Below, piece after piece: positions 59,970 through 64,000 of a DNA stretch of 64,000 nucleotides. This DNA is from Coriobacteriia bacterium (GTDB taxonomy: Bacteria; Actinomycetota; Coriobacteriia; Coriobacteriales; Eggerthellaceae). The number at the start of each line of letters is the position of its first letter. Positions within the stretch are counted from its first letter, which is position 1. The translations under genes and the position numbers were made by a program. The DNA is taken from assembly GCA_030530215.1 (NCBI GenBank), contig JAUMVJ010000003.1, positions 1 to 64,000 of the forward strand, given 5' to 3'. The notes under the pieces are model-generated. The model did not search any database and was not told the DNA's origin. It saw nothing but the letters and a program-made list of their open reading frames with translations.

Positions 59970-62210
59970 CTACAGTTCAATATGGTTGACCGAAGGTTCT
60001 AGCGAAGAAAACAGCTTGACCACCTCTGGGTGGCAGGTGAACAAAATCACCTGGCGGCGCTCGGCCAACTGAGCCAAAGCACGCGCTGCGCCGGCTCGAC
60101 GCTTTTCATCGAAATTAACCAAAATATCGTCGCACATGACTGGCAGTTGCTTACCAACCGCGTCGGCGGTGAGCAAAAGCGCGATGCGCAAGGAAAGATA
60201 AAGCTGCTGGCGGGTGCCCATCGAAAGATGCTCAGGGCGCTCCACCGCAAGGAGGGCGTTCGCGACCCGAATGGCGCCGTTGGCATCCATGGAAACCTTG
60301 CGCCACGCGCCTTCGGTCATAAGCTCCAAAAGCTCAGAAGCGCGGCGGTAAACCTCGGGCTGCGAGACCTTTTCCCAATCGGCAATTGCACGCTTCAAAC
60401 TCACACGAGCCAAAAGAAGGCAGGCTAGCTGACGCTCAGCTTCCTTCAGGTTGGTCCTTACTCGATTGAGCTCAAGTTTATCGGCATCAAAATCCCAGCT
60501 GGAAAGTGCGGAATTCAACTTTTCTTTAAGTTCGCCGGTGCGCTGGCTGGTTTCCTGGGAGACCTGGATAACGCGCTTCCTATCGGCAGTTAGACGCTCT
60601 ACTATGACGTCAAAACCCTCAGGGGAGGCATCAGCGGGGAGCTTGTATGCCGCGCACAGCTCCGACCTGCCCTTATGCAAGAGGTCAAGCTCCTCTTCAA
60701 GTGATTGGATTTGAAGCTTGGCAGCCTTGCTCGTTTGGGCACAGGTAAGCCTATCCTGTTTGCCTTGCTGCACGTTGGCAAGCAACTCGCGGGCACGCTT
60801 GATGCTGCCCGCGGCTTTAGATAGATGGTGGGCGGAAAGATAGGTTTCGACCTTTGCCTGTTGATCATCAAGCTCACGCTGGCATTCCGCCAGCATCAAG
60901 GAGTCCTGGCGTTTAACCCATTCAGCCTTTTTCAAGCGATCGTTCATCTCATCTTCAACGCGACTTGGCTTGAAATTGGTTGCAAAGCCGGCAATGCAGA
61001 TAAACAAAGCACCTATCAGCATGACCGAAGAACCGGCGAGGGCCGTCATGGTCGGTTTGGCCATAGCGCGCATAACGAACCAAGCGCAAATAGCAAGCAT
61101 CACCAAAGAAACAACGACGGACAAAACCAATCTGACTCTTCGTTGACGCTTGGCGCTTTGGCGTTCCTTAGTGAAGTCGGGGTCGCTTGCAAGCGCCTCA
61201 TAGGCCAGGCGGCTGGCTGATTCGTTTTTCTTGGCGATGTCGAAGGCGTGCTGAGCACGGTCGAGGCTTGCCTGCTGCTCGGACAGACCCTCTTCCAAGC
61301 GGAACATCTCGGCCTCGCTTAAAGAGGCAAGACGATACTGGTCGCTCTCTTGGGGATGGCGAAGTTTTTCGGTCGTTTCCTTTTCAAGGGAACGCGCCTC
61401 GGCAAGCCTTCCTTCTAGCTCCTGCGCACGTTCATCAAGGTCACGCAAACGATTCTGCGCATTGCGCGTTTTTTGAATCTCGTCGTTTAGGTCTTCCTGG
61501 TTTTGCGCCAATGAATCCATGCGAGGAGCAAGCTCATCGAGCTGCCTTTGATCGGAAAGGTAAGATTCCGACTGATCGGCACCTTCGCGCACGCGATTTT
61601 TCAGGCGAAGCTCGGCAGCGCGCAGGTTGGGAATGCTGTTAGGGCGCTGCGCCGATCTGGACATAAGCACATGAATTTCCGAATCGATTTCGGACAAAGC
61701 CTGAGCAGGCGATGCACCCGTGCCGGAACCAGCGGTGAGCAGATGAGCAGTAACCTCGTCATGGCTTTTAAGGTCAAGGAGCTCGTCCGAGGTGAGCAAG
61801 AACATCGTGTCGTAGGTGTCGGCGTCGATGTCGGACAAAACCCCGTACTCGTCGTTAAGCTCGTCGGTGTTTTTTGTGCGCTTGAGCTCAGTTGTTTCAC
61901 GCGTGTCGGAATCGGTGAAGAAAAGGCTTCCCACGCGCTCAGCTGATTCGGGTTTGTACGAATTAGCGGAAGCGCGCGAACGGGGCCATCCGAACAAAAC
62001 GCCACGAACAAGCTGGTTAACGGTGGTTTTACCCGCCTCGTTGGGGCCATAAACCAGGTTCAAACCCAGCTTGAAAGGCCCTATCACACGATTGGCGAAG
62101 GCACCGAAGCTCGTAAGCTTCACGTATTCCAAGAACACCGGGTTCGCATCGGTTTGAAGAGTGCGCTCGTTTTTATTTTTGCCGGCTGCGGCTTTATTTC
62201 CCTTTCCCAT
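59970..62210 (-). CDS. SMC-like ATPase, YhaN/SbcC type
   Basis: A 746-residue coiled-coil ATPase. Walker A is YGPNEAGKTTVN (from about residue 55). Long coiled-coil arms follow (about residues 190-330 and 400-600) with two membrane-like hydrophobic stretches between them (VRLVLSVVVSLVMLAICAWF and ALAGSSVMLIGALFICIAGF), a known feature of YhaN. The C-terminal signature region is LSMGTRQQLYLSLRIALLL and Walker B is LPVMCDDILVNFD. The ATG at 62210 gives an 8-base gap after the nuclease gene. It probably acts with that gene as a DNA-end processing complex like Rad50-Mre11. Confidence 0.9.
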   Translation of the reverse strand: MGKGNKAAAGKNKNERTLQTDANPVFLEYVKLTSFGAFANRVIGPFKLGLNLVYGPNEAGKTTVNQLVRGVLFGWPRSRASANSYKPESAERVGSLFFTDSDTRETTELKRTKNTDELNDEYGVLSDIDADTYDTMFLLTSDELLDLKSHDEVTAHLLTAGSGTGASPAQALSEIDSEIHVLMSRSAQRPNSIPNLRAAELRLKNRVREGADQSESYLSDQRQLDELAPRMDSLAQNQEDLNDEIQKTRNAQNRLRDLDERAQELEGRLAEARSLEKETTEKLRHPQESDQYRLASLSEAEMFRLEEGLSEQQASLDRAQHAFDIAKKNESASRLAYEALASDPDFTKERQSAKRQRRVRLVLSVVVSLVMLAICAWFVMRAMAKPTMTALAGSSVMLIGALFICIAGFATNFKPSRVEDEMNDRLKKAEWVKRQDSLMLAECQRELDDQQAKVETYLSAHHLSKAAGSIKRARELLANVQQGKQDRLTCAQTSKAAKLQIQSLEEELDLLHKGRSELCAAYKLPADASPEGFDVIVERLTADRKRVIQVSQETSQRTGELKEKLNSALSSWDFDADKLELNRVRTNLKEAERQLACLLLARVSLKRAIADWEKVSQPEVYRRASELLELMTEGAWRKVSMDANGAIRVANALLAVERPEHLSMGTRQQLYLSLRIALLLTADAVGKQLPVMCDDILVNFDEKRRAGAARALAQLAERRQVILFTCHPEVVKLFSSLEPSVNHIEL

Positions 62211-62218
62211 GGTGCGCC

Positions 62219-63469
62219 TCAATCCAACAAATCCAAAACGATGGTCTTCGAGCGCTCGAGCATCTTCTCGGGTTTCAAGCGCACATTCATAGGAGTGCCC
62301 AAGCCCAGCTCCTCGCATTCGCTTTCGAGGGCGGCAGCGGTGGCAGCCGGGTCTGCAGCCATGCTGTCGATGGTTTCAAGGAAAAGCGCCGAGAACAAGC
62401 CTTCCTGCCTTAATTTCTGTTCATCAGTGGGCAGCTGAGTCTCGTTGCTGATTTCATCCACATAAAAGAAGGGAAAGCCCTCGTTCACCGAATGGCGTAA
62501 ATCCTCGACAAGCTGATCGGTCAAACGCCTATGCAAATCGGTGCGACCCACCAGCTTCACGCGGAAAATCATTTCCTTGGCATGGGAATTCGAGTTAAGC
62601 GCAAACTGCTTGTTGATAATGAGCTCGCGAATTTCGGAAATAGTCGCGCAATCCGAAACGTCGATCTTGAATTTTTGCCATTCGATGACCGCCGTGCTAA
62701 TAAATTGCACATGCGGCGCGGCACCTTCTGTCAACGTGACCTTGAGCACGCCATGAGGACCAACCTCCTGCGCGGCCCTGCCTTGCGGGGCGCCCGAGTA
62801 AGCGATGTAGGGATGCTCAACGCTAGGCAGCGCCCGGAAATGATGAACATGCCCAAGCGCCCAATAATCAACGCCGCGCGCGTAGAGGCTCTTAGGGTTA
62901 ACTGGCGCGCGCGTGGGATCGATGTCCAAGCCGGAATGCATAACCCCCACCATGAAAGGTGCGGTTTTGTCAGTTGCTTGCTCCGCAGAAAGGCGATCAA
63001 TCCCCTCTGAAATATCCTCATCGCCAGGGAAAGAGGCATTCAAAAAGCCGCGACCTCCCAGCAAAGCCAAAGTCTCTCCTTCTTTCTCAAAAGCGAAGAA
63101 GGATGCTTTCTCGGCGGAAAACCAGTGCATGTTGGCGGGCAGGATGGAGTAATCATCATCCCAGCTCACGTAAGGGTCATGGTTTCCGTTGCAAAAGTAA
63201 ACCGGGATCGAGGCCTGGTTCAAGCGCTCCATCCCCGCTACGAACATGCTGAAATCGCGATAGCTCGGATGCGAGTTATCGAACAAATCGCCTGGCATTA
63301 CCACGAAATCAACTGTTTCGTTAAGCGCAAGATCAACAAGCTTCTCGAATGCAGCAGCCACGGCGCGCATCATCTTTTCTGACCACTGCTCTGACGAGGT
63401 GCGCAAACCCTTAAAGGGCGCACCGATGTGCAGGTCGGCTGCATGGATGAAAGTGACCTGGCGCGGCAT
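62219..63469 (-). CDS. Metallophosphoesterase, YhaO/Mre11-like nuclease
   Basis: A 416-residue calcineurin-like phosphoesterase of the SbcD/YhaO type. Metal-binding motifs are FIHAADLHIGAPFKG, VVMPGDLFDNSHPS, YFCNGNHDPY, GVMHSGLD and WALGHVHHF. The C-terminal part is the less conserved capping region. It is the nuclease partner of the SMC-like ATPase encoded immediately downstream. It begins 9 bases after the dnaB stop, so it may be read from the dnaB transcript. Confidence 0.92.
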   Translation of the reverse strand: MPRQVTFIHAADLHIGAPFKGLRTSSEQWSEKMMRAVAAAFEKLVDLALNETVDFVVMPGDLFDNSHPSYRDFSMFVAGMERLNQASIPVYFCNGNHDPYVSWDDDYSILPANMHWFSAEKASFFAFEKEGETLALLGGRGFLNASFPGDEDISEGIDRLSAEQATDKTAPFMVGVMHSGLDIDPTRAPVNPKSLYARGVDYWALGHVHHFRALPSVEHPYIAYSGAPQGRAAQEVGPHGVLKVTLTEGAAPHVQFISTAVIEWQKFKIDVSDCATISEIRELIINKQFALNSNSHAKEMIFRVKLVGRTDLHRRLTDQLVEDLRHSVNEGFPFFYVDEISNETQLPTDEQKLRQEGLFSALFLETIDSMAADPAATAAALESECEELGLGTPMNVRLKPEKMLERSKTIVLDLLD

Positions 63470-63478
63470 AGCTGAATC

Positions 63479-64000
63479 CTAGTAATTCGAGTCGTCGAAG
63501 AAATCGCCGAACTTGGTGAATTCAGGAATGAAGGTGAGCTTGATGTCTTTGGTTGCACCGTTACGATGCTTGGCAACGATGAGCTCTGCGGTTCCCCAGT
63601 CGGGGCGCTTGTCCGATTCAGCCTCGGCCTCGGAAGTGGAACGGTCGATGAACATAACGATGTCGGCGTCCTGCTCGATGGAGCCCGATTCACGCAGGTC
63701 GGAAAGCATGGGGCGTTTATCGCCGCGCGTTTCGACCGAACGGGAAAGCTGAGACAAGGCAAGAATGGGAACGTTGAGCTCCTTTGCCAAAACCTTCAAG
63801 CCACGGGAAATTTCCGCGACTTCTTGGTTACGGTTGTTGGGATGGGGGATAACGGGCTGCATCAGCTGTAAGTAGTCGATGATGATGATACCGCGCTCGA
63901 TGTCGCGCATTTCGCGACGTGCCTTCGTGCGCAGTTCGGTAAGCGTGAGCGAAGGGGAATCGTCGATATAAAGGTCGCAATTGGAAAGCGAGCCGGAGGC
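63479..64000 (-). CDS. dnaB: Replicative DNA helicase DnaB, C-terminal part
   Basis: The last 173 residues of DnaB; the gene continues beyond the right edge. Visible are LTLTELRTKARREMRDIERG, the Walker B-like IIIIDYLQLM, VAEISRGLKVLAKELNVPIL, ALSQLSRSVETR and SDLRESGSIEQDADIVMFID, followed by the IVAKHRNGATKDIKLTF arginine-finger region. DnaB unwinds DNA at the fork and is often encoded near the origin in Gram-positive bacteria. Confidence 0.97.
   Translation of the reverse strand, partial: ASGSLSNCDLYIDDSPSLTLTELRTKARREMRDIERGIIIIDYLQLMQPVIPHPNNRNQEVAEISRGLKVLAKELNVPILALSQLSRSVETRGDKRPMLSDLRESGSIEQDADIVMFIDRSTSEAEAESDKRPDWGTAELIVAKHRNGATKDIKLTFIPEFTKFGDFFDDSNY

Noticed and set aside
1-64000. 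Replication origin, prophage, insertion sequence or CRISPR array
   Set aside because: I saw no cluster of DnaA boxes, phage structural genes, transposase or repeat-spacer array in the window.

Overview
The window looks like part of a chromosome from an anaerobic, moderately GC-rich actinobacterium. Class Coriobacteriia (Eggerthellaceae or a close relative) is my best guess. The basis is Gram-positive style gene content, strong AAGGAG ribosome sites, a tryptophan T-box leader, a very large acyl-CoA dehydratase activase-type protein, hydrogenase maturation genes and a sortase-type surface protein. No 16S rRNA or other taxonomic marker is present, so this is inference. A parS-like site at 1867 and dnaB at the right edge suggest, but do not prove, a position near the replication origin.

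Left edge (1-2430): an AT-rich accessory stretch with a partial unknown gene, a DUF4417 gene, a 130-residue unknown gene, the parS-like palindrome and a small type I toxin-like locus with mutually complementary mRNA ends. From 2575 to 9913 lies a complete trp operon. It is led by a promoter and a Trp-specific T-box (specifier UGG), followed by trpE, a trpG-trpD fusion, trpC, a trpF-trpB fusion and trpA. Both fusions carry an internal Shine-Dalgarno and ATG at the domain junction.

9925-24551: a membrane protein with a low-complexity tail, a TetR regulator coupled to a 1495-residue activase-type protein, a CmpB-type membrane protein and mnmA. Then comes a thiol/sulfur group (larE, an Rrf2 regulator, a glutamate-cysteine ligase, cysK), a cation/proton antiporter and a YbaK deacylase. 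24650-31240: metA (catalytic Cys replaced by Ser), lysA-hom, rlmH, a striking structured element at 29097-29272, an enoyl-CoA hydratase and a desulfoferrodoxin-like Cys protein. 31380-38615: csoR-copA copper resistance with its operator, then a polysaccharide deacetylase followed by a two-component system.

38763-54391: a TetR gene and a taurine/sulfonate-type ABC transporter, aroE, an rlpA-trkA-trkA-purB-pyrE gene cluster, a pgi-hypF-hypC-hypD cluster and an SDR oxidoreductase. 54581-64000: an MBG-repeat surface protein with a TPQTG sorting signal, tRNA-Phe, purD, purA, a YhaN/YhaO-like nuclease pair and the C-terminal part of dnaB.

Apart from the first 2.4 kb the window is ordinary, gene-dense housekeeping chromosome. 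I see no CRISPR array, insertion sequence or prophage. The most unusual items are the multi-helix element after rlmH, the toxin-like locus, the parS-like site, the double trp fusion, the MetA substitution and the structured leaders before cysK and rlpA.
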